The notes under the pieces were generated by a model. That model saw only the letters and a program-made list of their open reading frames with translations, ran no database searches and was not told the origin of the DNA. DNA of 64,000 bases from Entonaema liquescens. Its lineage: Eukaryota; Ascomycota; Sordariomycetes; Xylariales; Xylariaceae. The stretch's first letter is position 1; each line of letters starts with the position of its first letter. The stretch is from assembly GCA_902805475.1 (NCBI GenBank), contig CADCSX010000010.1:1478001-1542000 (forward strand), written 5' to 3'. This document shows positions 47,195 through 58,015 of this stretch, piece by piece. Both the position numbers and the translations under genes were made by a program.

Positions 47195-48247
47195 ATGCGT
47201 TTTACCGCTTCCCTTTTTGCGGCTACCCTTGCTGCAGCCCACGTTGTCGAACAGGCTCCTCGAGATGCTATGATCACGCCTGCCCCCGTACTCAAGGAAC
47301 GTCAGTCATGGCAAGACTCCCTCTCGTCGGCACTCGCCCAGGCTAGCTCGGCGCAGGCACGTGCCAGTTCTATCGCACAACAATATGGAGGAAGTGGAGC
47401 AGAGTGGCGAGCGGCCGAAAGCTCTGCTCTAGCAGTTGCCAGCTCGGCCCAGGCCGCAGCAAGCGACATCGCATCGCAGTTTGGAAAGCGTCAGGCCTGG
47501 GAGGTCGCAGTGTCCGAAGCCGAAGCTGCTGCAAGCCAGGCAGCTGCGTTAGCCAGCAGCATAGGCGCTGATTTTGGAAAGCGTGACGGCCAAGGCCTCG
47601 ACGCTCGTCAAGCTTGGAAGGATGCTCAGTCCGCAGCGGAAAAGGCTGCTAGCGAAGTGGTTGCTATCGCAAACAGCATCGCAGGTGACTTCGGCAAGCG
47701 ACAGGACTGGCAGTCCGTCGTCAACTCGGCCGAAAGTCTTGCAAACTCTTGGGGCAGTGCTGGACAGTCGCTTGGAAACTCATTAGCTTCCGTCGGAGGC
47801 GACATCGCCAGCTCTGCTGAGAGCTTCGGCCAGGGAGTTGCTAGCAGCGCCGAAGGTCTCGGTTCCAGCATCGCCAGCAGTGCTCAGGGTCTAGGCTCCT
47901 CGATTGCAAACAGCGCAGAAAGCGTTGCCACGTCGGTAGTCAACAGTGCCGAGAGCGTAGCTTCAACTGCCGCTAACGGTGCACTATCGTCTGCCAGCGA
48001 TGCTGTCAAGAGCGCTGAGAGCGTCGCCTCCACCGCTACTGGCACTGCTCAAGCGGCCGCATCATCTGCTGTCGAAAGCGCTCACTCAGCCGCCTCAGTC
48101 GCATCTAGCGCTGCATCAGCAGCTTCGGAGACGGCCAGCGCCGGTGCCGATACCAACGCCGCACCAAGCACCGTCGAACTATCATCGTCGCTACTAAGCA
48201 TGGGTGTCGCAGCCGTTGCTGTCCTATTTGGAGCTGCTCTGTTGTAA
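47195..48247 (+). CDS. Secreted Ala/Ser-rich protein with FGKR Kex2 sites, GPI-type
   Basis: Single exon, 350 residues. A signal peptide of about 15 residues is followed by a proregion. The N-terminal half contains an imperfect repeat that starts at an aromatic (W) and ends in a kexin-like site: KERQSW, QFGKRQAW, DFGKRDGQ, LDARQAW, DFGKRQDW. The helical segments between are Ala/Ser/Glu-rich. The C-terminal half is a degenerate SSAES / SVAST-type heptad-like Ser/Ala repeat, ending in a hydrophobic GPI-attachment tail (AAVAVLFGAALL). Cleavage by Kex2 would release several related peptides of roughly 35-45 residues. The function is unknown; it resembles Kex2-processed repeat proteins or surface GPI proteins of fungi. 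Confidence 0.8.
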   Translation: MRFTASLFAATLAAAHVVEQAPRDAMITPAPVLKERQSWQDSLSSALAQASSAQARASSIAQQYGGSGAEWRAAESSALAVASSAQAAASDIASQFGKRQAWEVAVSEAEAAASQAAALASSIGADFGKRDGQGLDARQAWKDAQSAAEKAASEVVAIANSIAGDFGKRQDWQSVVNSAESLANSWGSAGQSLGNSLASVGGDIASSAESFGQGVASSAEGLGSSIASSAQGLGSSIANSAESVATSVVNSAESVASTAANGALSSASDAVKSAESVASTATGTAQAAASSAVESAHSAASVASSAASAASETASAGADTNAAPSTVELSSSLLSMGVAAVAVLFGAALL

Positions 48248-48984
48248 TTTGACAGCCCAGAAGGATTAGTGGTACAGATTTAGGAAATATATTAGGGGTT
48301 CCCAGTATTTAACGATATTTCAAGGATATAGAACATGACTTTATGGTCAGGTAAATTTAGTAATGACACTTTATGAAGAATATTCTCTTTCCAATTGCAA
48401 AGATTGGGTAGATTCAATGTTGAAGATGTAATGTAAGGCAGATATGCTTGTCCAGTTACCTATTTGAGTACATGTAATAGAATAAACAATAATTCACTAT
48501 GACCGTGGTCCGCATGTGTTGAAAAGTAAACACGAATTATGTTAAACGGGGTATCGCGAAGTGAGGAGTCGCAGGCAAGAAGGAACCCCTCTAAGCTTGG
48601 GAAGTACTTAACGCGAACTCAGCGCGCTATAATTTTAGCGGGTTACACGCGTTCCACAGCGCGACAGGTCGCGATTTCCAGCCGTCCCCCAGTTCCAATT
48701 ACAAACGGAGATCCCAATATACAAAGTACTCACAGTACTCACAGTACTCACTCAGCATCTTCAACAATTTATTCTTAATCTGCAATTCGCCAATTGAATC
48801 TTTCCCATATCATATCATCCCATCTCACCTCACTCCATCAACTTCATAACTTTTCTATTTCCACTTCTCCATACATTCATACACCAACGCAAATATCCAC
48901 AATTCATACGATATCAATTATCCCCTCTAAATTTTAATCATTAGTTCTCTTCCTGTAGGATTCAACAATTCGGAACCCCTCACA
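48248..48984. other. Intergenic region
   Basis: The right part is a C/T/A-rich leader (48780-48980) for the next gene, with ACAGTACTC tandem copies near 48728-48752. No gene seen. Confidence 0.4.
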
Positions 48985-49715
48985 ATGCTGCTGAAGCGCA
49001 AGCGTTCCGAGTCTGAGCTCTCCAGCTCCTCGAGCGCTTTCGGTTCACCATCGCGACCCGAACAGTTGACCATGATGGATATGGACAGTATTGCCAACGT
49101 GTCTCCTATCCGTCGAACGTCGCGGAGCTCAACACCTTCTCACTTACCGAGCCGCACCTTGAAACGGTTCCGCAACAGCCGTCCCTCAGACGAAGAAATC
49201 CATGGTAGGTCTACCAACTTTCATTATAGCACTATCGAACAACTCTCTAACAAGGAATTTCTACAGAACGCACTTTAAACATGTTATATACCGCCCAAAA
49301 ACAGCAGCAAATCCATCCGTTTACCAGTCTCCCTACACAGCCTCAGCCTCACGCTACGCAATTACCCTCACAGGGAGCTCAGGCATCACTCCACAACTTC
49401 TGGAAACTTCCCAATACTGCACCTGTTTCAAATGCCTCAGTTCCACCTCCCGTTGACCACTTGGTATACGATGGCCCGACCAATTGCGAGGATTGTGGAC
49501 AGGCACTACACGAAGGTGCAGGCGAGGACTCAATGGACATAGACGACTTCTGCTCGGAAGTCAACACAAGCTGCGGCGGCTGTGGAAAGCACGTCTGCTC
49601 GCACTGCTCTATCACCAATCTAGGTGAGCAGCGAAAGTGCTTAATATGCGCCGGTAGGAAGGTCTGGGTTGGCGGTCTAGGATGGGCTGGTGTCTCAAGC
49701 ATAAAAGTTTGCTGA
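48985..49715 (+). CDS. Small protein with CxxC zinc-ribbon-like end
   Basis: Exons 48985-49204 and 49267-49715 give 222 residues. The N-terminus is basic and Ser-rich (KRKRSESELSSSSS), resembling a nuclear localisation region. The junction restores EEIHERTLNMLYTAQKQQ. The C-terminal part has three or four paired cysteines (CEDCGQ, CGGCGKHVCSHC, CLICAG), probably a zinc-binding ribbon. A further splice donor (CAG|GTAGGA) just after CLICAG could shorten or change the last 21 residues. I recall similar unnamed proteins in Pezizomycotina but cannot assign a function. Confidence 0.7.
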
Positions 49716-52080
49716 TAGAAAAGTTCATTCTGACTTTTCATGGGGTTTGGATTGTACAGGTTATCCTGGAAAAGGAACCTCGACAGCATTGGGCATTTAA
49801 AGGTAAAAAAGTGTTGGAGTTTAGGCAAAGGTGCCATCACTGGGTCATATGCTTGAGTATGGGGTTTGGGCACATTTCGGTACAGGCGTCTCATAGCAGG
49901 CAACATTATCATAGGGCATTGATAGCTCTTATCTGATCCTTGGTATTCTTCAGGGATGATAATAAATAAGTTCCAAAAGAAGAGGGCTCCTTGTAATACT
50001 GTAGGTTCCTTTACTCGTATGTCTTATTATCAAGAGTATTAATAGCATGGACACGTCCATATTTTCACAATCTAGAGTGTTCCAAAATCCATGACGATAG
50101 AATACCCTAATTAATAGATTCTGTGACCTTAAGGTAGGTACATAAATCCAAGCTCCCAATCAATGCCAAATACTTCATATCTAAAAACTGGTTCGACTAT
50201 AAGGAAAGAGTCCTGGCCTCTAGATACTAATACAGGCGTGCTGAGCAGGGACTATCAATCCCATATTCACAGTGAGAGACGGCCGGGTGAATGCTGAGAG
50301 ACCCTACTTATCAGACAACCAAGGCCGCACCATAGACCTGTTGTCTTGGGGAGTAAAATATAGGTAGGTGGTATTGATTCAGTGATGAGCAGGTCATCCA
50401 CATTGGTTTCAACCGAAGTGGAATACTCAAGTGATAGGCATATTCGAAATGATGCGTTTCATAAAAACTAGTATATCAAATCCATGGCTAGAAATCCCAT
50501 AGAGTAGTTCTCAATGAGTGAGAAACTAAAGTTCAAGATGACACTGTCTGTTCCCTTCTACATTGGATAGTAGACCATACGTGATTTTATATCAAAACAT
50601 TAGTGATTCATTTGATTAGGTAGGTAGTTATGAGACCAAATTCTGAGGTAGAGGACTATCATACTTGGTTCGTCATATTCCAGGATAAGTTACAGCAGCT
50701 CCTACCTATACATAAATGTATAGCTTGCCCTCACTATTGCTGTCGGGGTCTGGCCAGAGTTCACCTTTAAAAAAAGGCACTTTATCAATCATAAGACATC
50801 TCCAGTCAACTCGTAATAACCACCACCCCTAAACCCTTGTCGAATACGGGTTGAGACGAACGTAAGTTGAGGGTGTCCTATACTAACAACCAAGTCGAAG
50901 TTTAGTTCTACCTAAGAGGCATATCTAAAGGAATGCTCGCTTGAATGACTACTACAAACACTTCGATCACTGTATACTATTTATCGACTTCGAAATAAGA
51001 CTGGGCATTCTTGTTCTTATACGTAAAAGTCTCGAGTAAATTGAATTTCCAGCATAAACAACTAGAAATGCCATAGTCTTATAAACCTATGATATAATAA
51101 TAAATGGCTCATCGCCGCTTTTGCCTTGGATAACTTTAACTATGAGCATTCATTTTCTTCATCTGCTTACATTTCACTCTTGGAAATGGGGTCACAACTA
51201 TATTAGCTAGAGATATCCTTTCAATCTTGATGGACTTTTTACTATATGAACGGTACTAGATATACCCTTACATGGCGTGTTTCTTATTCAGCATCTTTTA
51301 CACTTACACACCTAGGCCAAGTTCATACTAGCGACGGACTTTGGCTAGTTATATATTCTTCCTGAGGCGCGTATTAAATAGTCAAAGTTGGTTTAATAAT
51401 TGTGAAATACAACTACTATCATACTATATGATTTCATTATGCTGGGAAATCATCACATCATAACCCGGCCAATGCGGTAGTGTTTCTATGACCCCGGGCG
51501 AGGGTATAATCATTCGAGACGGTATGTAATTCAGAACAGTTATTGCTCGCGTGGTTAATGTTAATCTCCTGTCGATTTAGCTAATCACTCAACAATCTAT
51601 CTATACGAGTCAAATGAAAATCTAATCCTACCTATGAACAAATCTCTAGACTCTGGCTAGCCTAATTGAGTCTTGTTTGTTGTGAGTTAAAGTTGAAGTT
51701 AAGTGGATTAGAGAGAGTAGCGCGTTTGGAATAGTCCGGGTATGCAATTTTGCAACCTATAATATGTATTGCGGAACAGAAATGATAAGACCTTCGGAAC
51801 TTGCATATCGCATCCTATGTACGTCATTCCAAACACTCACTCGAGTTTCCGACTAAGGCTATCACTGACGGGAACGCGGGGCAGCGGGGTAGGTACACTG
51901 CTACCTACCTGCTATTGATCAACAGGTACCTCTACCCGGACCTATCCGATTTTCCCTTGTTCTTATTTTACTTTGTATGATTAATATAGAGATACAACTG
52001 ACGCATTGTCATCAAGGTTCTCCTTTATACATGGTTCTATCTACTCCGGATTACTTATAAAGGTACTTCGCATCCTAAAC
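49716..52080. other. Gene-free interval, 2.4 kb
   Basis: AT-leaning region without supported genes, RNAs or long repeats. Confidence 0.45.
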
Positions 52081-53151
52081 ATGAAGCTCAAAGGAACCCG
52101 AGAGGCCAGTCATGCAGACAGCTGGTACGATGGGAATCCCAATGGCTTGTCCAGCCAGCTCGACAGCTTTCTCAGCGATGTCCCAAGTTCTATCGATGAC
52201 AACGGCCTTCCGATTCCTGGAGCTAAAGTTGTGATTGCACCGTAGGTTCTTTCCCTCTTTCGTCCTCCCTAGTTATATATATACACTTCCGTATGTTATC
52301 GCGGAATGCCTAACTTCTAGCTTGCCCAAAGGCACGCAGGCTATTCGTACTCGGGACCCTGCGCAGCTTGGGCGTATAAGTGTCTCGATCTTAGCAAAGC
52401 CAAGCGGATCTTCGTCCTTGGACCCTCACATACGTATTACCTCCGCGGATGTGCCCTGACCAAGTTTGCCAAGTACGAGACGCCTTTCGGCGACTTGACT
52501 GTCGACGAAGATGTAGTCCAGCAGCTGCGCGATACGGGCAAGTTCCAGGACATTCCCACTAGAGGAGATGTGGACGAGCACTCGTTGGAGATGCATCTCC
52601 CGTATATCTACAAGCGGATCACACAGACGTTCGCGTCCGAGGCCGAGTACCCTACTATCGTACCTATACTAATTGGAGACAATAACGGGGCGGAGGAAAA
52701 GGAGTTCGGCAAGCTATTGGCGCCGTACCTACAAGACCCAGACAACGCGTTCGTCGTGAGCTCCGACTTCTGCCACTGGGGATCGCGATTCAGTTACACA
52801 GCTTACGCGCCGGAGGGCAAGGTCGACGAGCTACAGTCTCTTACCCGGAGAACGCCGAAGCCGACGAACCCACCGATACATGAGAGCATCAAGCAGGTGG
52901 ACCATCTGGCCATGGATGCCGTTGCGTCGGGCGACCATAATAAGTTCGTCGATAACCTCCGACACACGAAGAATACCGTTTGCGGACGCCACCCTATCGG
53001 TGTAGTAATGGCGGCTCTGGAAGAGTTGGCGAAGGACAATCCCGACCCAAACAAATACCGGTTCAAATTCGTACAGTACCAGCGCAGCAGCTTGGTTGAG
53101 GATGTCACGGACTCGAGTGTGAGCTATGCATCCGCGTACGCAATTGTCTGA
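52081..53151 (+). CDS. MEMO1 family protein
   Basis: Exons 52081-52241 and 52332-53151 give 326 residues. The start MKLKGTREASHADSWY matches the usual MEMO N-terminus. The acceptor AAAG rejoins VVIAP with HAGYSYSGP, the first metal-site histidine segment; an earlier TAG acceptor would give the wrong frame. Further conserved parts are VLGPSHTYYL, DEHSLEMHLPY, SSDFCHWG and CGRHPIGV, which supply the remaining His/Cys site residues. MEMO proteins (yeast YJR008W) share the fold of LigB-type dioxygenases; roles in copper or redox handling are reported for animal MEMO1, and the fungal role is unclear. The intron carries a CCTAAC branch site. Confidence 0.9.
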
Positions 53152-55414
53152 TGGGTGGTAATAAACGAGGGTTTGGGATGGTGAATTAGCGATAGATGAG
53201 CTCACGCTCTGAAGTTGATAGATGTATTAATGACTAGTTACTGAATTCACGAGAGGAATAGTTTATCATATGACTATGCCTCAAGAAGCTGGCGCTTAAA
53301 CCCTTATCTAGGGATACTATGAGACTCTGGAGACTGCTATTACTTTACGGCTATACTCTTAATCTCTCCTTTCCCTTAAATATATTGACATATGGGAGGA
53401 TATGAGGAATAAACTGGTAGTAAATACGTTATAGAACGACCCGTAACACCGGAGTGATGGATCATATTATTGAAGAGAGACACGGTGATACGTGTTGAAA
53501 GACCCTACAAAGTTTGTGTCGGAAGAGCTCAAATATGGATAGACACTGCTAATCGACATCTTACCATAAATCGGACCCCATAATGAGGAGATTCGACGAT
53601 GACGAGTCGCTGTGGCTCCTTGGTGGCGGTCTTATACGAGCTGGTAAGCCATGATGCAATTGGACCTTGCTGCTACTAGACCTCCAAACTCGTGATCATT
53701 CTGGTTGGAGTTGGAGTATAGATGCAAGCTTCCGTTAAACGATTGCTTAACCAGAGATTCAAGCTTAAATCCGGAGTCTAACTACGTGTGACCTTTGCCA
53801 ATGGATCCTAGTGGTCGGACTCGGATAGGTTCGGGGGATGTAGTTTGGCATTGATCGACGTAGAACATTGAAACAGAGACAGTTGAATGGCTAGAAATCT
53901 ATTCAACTCGAACTAGTAACGATGGATACTTATCGATCGGGTGGCTCAGCTTGACGCAAGTGTCTTACAGTGGTGCTTTGCAGAACTTCCTGGGGCTATG
54001 TAAGAGCCGGTCTAAGTCGAATGTTCAGCCTTAAATAGACGAGAATCGGAATGGCTGTGCTGATGGTCTTTTAGTGTGATTACCCCAGCCCGGTAATTTT
54101 TAGATATTCCCGATATCGAAAAGCCAAAAAAAAGGGGAGAAATATGGCGGTGATAGGATGTTATATTATAAGCTGATTTTTTGCAGATGTTAGTCCCATT
54201 GTAAAAGCGAGCTTCGCGTGAGACTTTGAAAAACATCCTATCTCATTCTCCACAAACGAAGATCTTGATAAAAAAAGGGATAAGGAGATATGATGTGGTA
54301 TGGGCATACGATCATATAAAATTATAAAATTTATTAAATGTGTTAAATTTGTACCCAAGATGAAATGTCGAAAGAAGGATTAAAACTAAACAGGGAAAGT
54401 TGGAAAGTTGATCACTGCCACCTCGCCCTTAAGTCCCCTAAGCAGCTAGGCCTATCTAAGTACCTGGGTGTTAAAACACCAACTAAGAATTATGTACCCT
54501 GACACTCAATCTTACGTGCAGAGGTTACTAGGTTAAGGTACCTTGGTGGTTCTCTCTCATTTGCTGATGGAAAGGTCTTTTGTTGAGTTCGAATAGTTAG
54601 TTGAGGTTTGTATATTCTGCATCGAGGTTAGACCGATAGATGATCCCATGGGCCTTAACATACCGGCCCACTGGGCGTAGCTGCCGTAGTTATTTACGCA
54701 TGCATGCAAAATTCGGTAGGCGATTCTCGCATCTGATACAATGTTAGAGATTCAGGCGATGCAGAGCCAATAATATTCGAGGTGGATCATTTATAGGAGA
54801 CAAAGCTAGGTACCTGGCTGGTAGTTAGCGTTGCTGGACTAGTGTAGTCAGGGCTATTACTGGGCTAAACGATACGATGCACAGGTCTTGTATATTGCCT
54901 AAAAGAGTATTTGAGCCACTTTTATTGCTCCACCACCAACCCGGCCTAGTTCCATCCAGACCCTTTTTTTTTGGCTTCAGCTTGTCAGCTTGGCTCCTGT
55001 CTGCAACAACAAATATTAACCAACTGTCAAAACTGTCTTTCTTTCCTTTCAGTACCGTTGCGATTCTTTTTTTTGTAAACTTTAATTCTTTCCCTCCACT
55101 ACTTCTCTAAACACAAGAGAAACCCGAATATCAATACCTTATCGGATTCGTGCAAGCAAACAAGACATCGACGTCAACCATCTTAAACGCAACTTATCCT
55201 AGTCGAGTCTGCTCCCTAGCAGACAAAGCCGCCGAAGCGCCATGAGTGTAAGAAATCTACCCCTTGAGTGTTTCAATGGATCCACCACCCAGTTTAGAAT
55301 ACCACACGCATTTCCTATCCTTCTGTAAACTTTTACTATTTTCATTTTCATTTCCATTGTTTTACTACTCAACTTCACAGAACTGGTTTTCTGGAATAAA
55401 CAATCACTAACATA
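53152..55414. other. Gene-free interval, 2.3 kb
   Basis: No supported gene. The right end (54900-55410) is pyrimidine-rich, with long T runs, and likely forms the promoter and leader of the syntaxin gene. Confidence 0.45.
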
Positions 55415-56690
55415 ATGGCACAGTACGGGTTTGTTTCCCCCTTTTTTCAATCGCCGAACATAATTGCGATAAAGGTGTTGTACAAACGACTAACGCTTAT
55501 ATTAATCCAGATACGGTGGGCAGCAGAACCCCTTTGACGAGCGTAACAGCGCTGTCAATAACGGTTACGGACGACAAGAATACGGAGACGAATATGGCTG
55601 TATGTTTTTAAAGATTATACACGACACTATACAAAACCGTACTAATAAACTATAGCAAACGTCGAGATGGCTTCGCTCACCCAAAACCAGGGCGGTTTTG
55701 GAGGCGGAAATGCGAACTCTATCTTGAACGAGGTCACGGAAATCAACCGCGGGATCGATATGATTGACCGAAATCTCGACCAACTCAAGATGCTTCAACA
55801 AAGAGCTCTTGACGATGCCGATGCTTCCGCTTCCAGCAACACCAACCGTCAATTAGATGCCCTTAGCTCTGAGACCATGGCTCAATATCGATCGCTTACT
55901 GAACGCGTACGGCAGTTGAAGAGTAACCCGAGAGCCAGCAGAAGTTCTCTCAACAAGTTCGCCGCGTCGATGGCCGATTGAAGGATGCGATCAGAGCTTA
56001 CCAAGGTGTCGAGTCGGCATTTCGCAAGAAGACCCAAGAACAGATGGCACGGCAATACCGTATTGTGCGACCTGATGCTGACGAGGCCGAGGTGCAAGCT
56101 GCTGTCGAGGATCAAACTGGTGGACAGGTTTTCCAGCAAGCATTAATGCAGAGCAACCGCCGCGGCCAAGCCCAAGCTGTTTTGAGCGCTGTACAGGATC
56201 GCCATGCCCAATTAAAGAAGATCGAGCAGCAGATGATCGAATTAGCCCAGCTGTTCCAGGACATGGACACCCTCATCATACAGCAAGAAGTTGCTATTGT
56301 CAACATAGAGCAGAAGGCTGAGGAAGTGGTTGAGAATCTCGACAAGGGTAACCAAGAAGTGGGTGTAGCTATCAACACTGCTAGGGCGACACGAAAGAAG
56401 AAGTGGATTTGCTTGGGTATCGTCGGTATGTCTAACTTAACCCCTATTTATCCCCATTACAGACAAGCCGCTAACATTTTGATTCAGTTGCTATTATTGC
56501 TGTTATCGTCATTATCGTTGCAGTATATGTATCAGTTACGAATGCAGCGAAAGGCAACGCCAACGCGAAGCGTAACGTTATACAACCAGACGTCCGGTCA
56601 TGGATCGAAACCGTTGCCGTCCCACAGCTCCTTAGCGAAAGAGTCCACCCAAGGGCATTTATTGTTAACAGGTGGCAACCGGGCGCGTAA
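55415..56690 (+). CDS. SSO1: Plasma-membrane syntaxin, SSO1/2-like (1-nt frameshift)
   Basis: t-SNARE for secretory-vesicle fusion at the plasma membrane. Exons 55415-55428, 55511-55599, 55656-56425 and 56488-56690. The tiny first exon encodes MAQYG and is confirmed by phase. The Habc region (LNEVTEINRGIDMIDRN) and the SNARE motif with IEQQMIELAQLFQDMDTLI are clear, then KKKWICLGIVVAIIAVIVIIVAV as membrane anchor. The frame breaks at the CCC run 55927-55929: one extra C restores SNPESQQKFSQQVRRVDGRL, an invariant part of fungal syntaxins, and gives 358 residues. About 45 residues follow the anchor, longer than the usual few, so a second small error or missed intron near the end is possible. 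Confidence 0.85.
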
Positions 56691-58015
56691 TACAAAATTA
56701 TTGCTTATTCTTAGTTTTCCCTACGATGGAGCCTCATCGCAGCCCCTCTACTAGAATTCCGAGTAGGGCTGGCGGTTGGGCTCGTTCTCCATCACTCATT
56801 ACCTACTATTCACGAACTTAGGCACGCAATCTCCTTCGTGTTCGCTTCGTATATTATACCTCCCGTCGTCATTATACATGTTTAACTCAGATACCTTTTT
56901 GCGTGGTAATTTAAAGCCAAACCGCTTACTCGTCACTTGGAAGCAAGACTCGATATTGGATTCCGATGGACGGATAGCGAAGGTTGGTTCACCTACTGAT
57001 AGAGAGGGGCGGATTGTCTCTGGTAGCTTTCTGGCTACCTGGTCCTAGGAAAAATAGTCCTTTGTGTACTCAGTCTTATTTGTAGTAAAGCAGGCTTGGA
57101 GAAAGGGGGAGTTGCTCGCATTTCCCGGCGTTCGGACTCACTATGCAGAATTTTATTGAGTACTTCTTCGTTGGACTGTAACTTGCATTGATACTGATTG
57201 TGTATTGTTGTTCTTTGCTACGTAGTTGGTGTGATAATGCTGTGAAATCTTTTATGAGGTATAGTATTATAGGATGTGTGAAGTTTTATGTCGATATGTT
57301 ACCTGACGTACTGAACAATTTAACACTAGGAACCACGTAGGTAAAGATGCTTTTATGTTGTATGTTGTTTAACACGACTGCGTTGGCCATTCTCGTACTA
57401 CTTACTATGTACTACATGTAGAGGTAATCGAGTCAGGTGTTAGCATTAGTATGTCTCTATTTTGGGGTATGTTTCAGGGGTCTTAACTTGATTGATGCAT
57501 ATAACTGTCTGTTAGGTACTACCGGAATATGCACTTAGAGAGATGTAATCCATTCACATGCATCCTTGGTTCAAATGTAAGACCCATTTCCAGACCCAAT
57601 TAAATAAAGTTGCCGGGGGGGAAAGTCAGGAGCATCCTGGCAGTAGCATGCCGCGAACCGCGACCGCTTTCATCTTGAGATACCTTCGATATCGTCGACG
57701 TTCACACAATTCATGAAGTTTTCACGATACCCTAATAGACTTGGTTTTATACGAGGAGCACCAGCGGTTAATAGAATGTTTGCGAAACATTAAATAAAGA
57801 GCATCGAAGTCACTTTTAAAACGTCATCATCTATACATATTAACCAAGTACTTTGTTTAAGACCCCCCTTACCTTTCACCTTGTCGGAAACCTCCAACAT
57901 GTTCGGGTCTGTTGGCGAACAACTTCAATCAAGATAGCATATAACCTGTTAAATCCTTCAGAGTGTCCTTTGGTATGCGAGAAGACATATTGATGAGGTC
58001 GATGCCATAGGCACG
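56691..58015. other. Intergenic region
   Basis: No supported gene. It lies between the syntaxin 3' region and the promoter of the large unknown gene. Confidence 0.4.
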
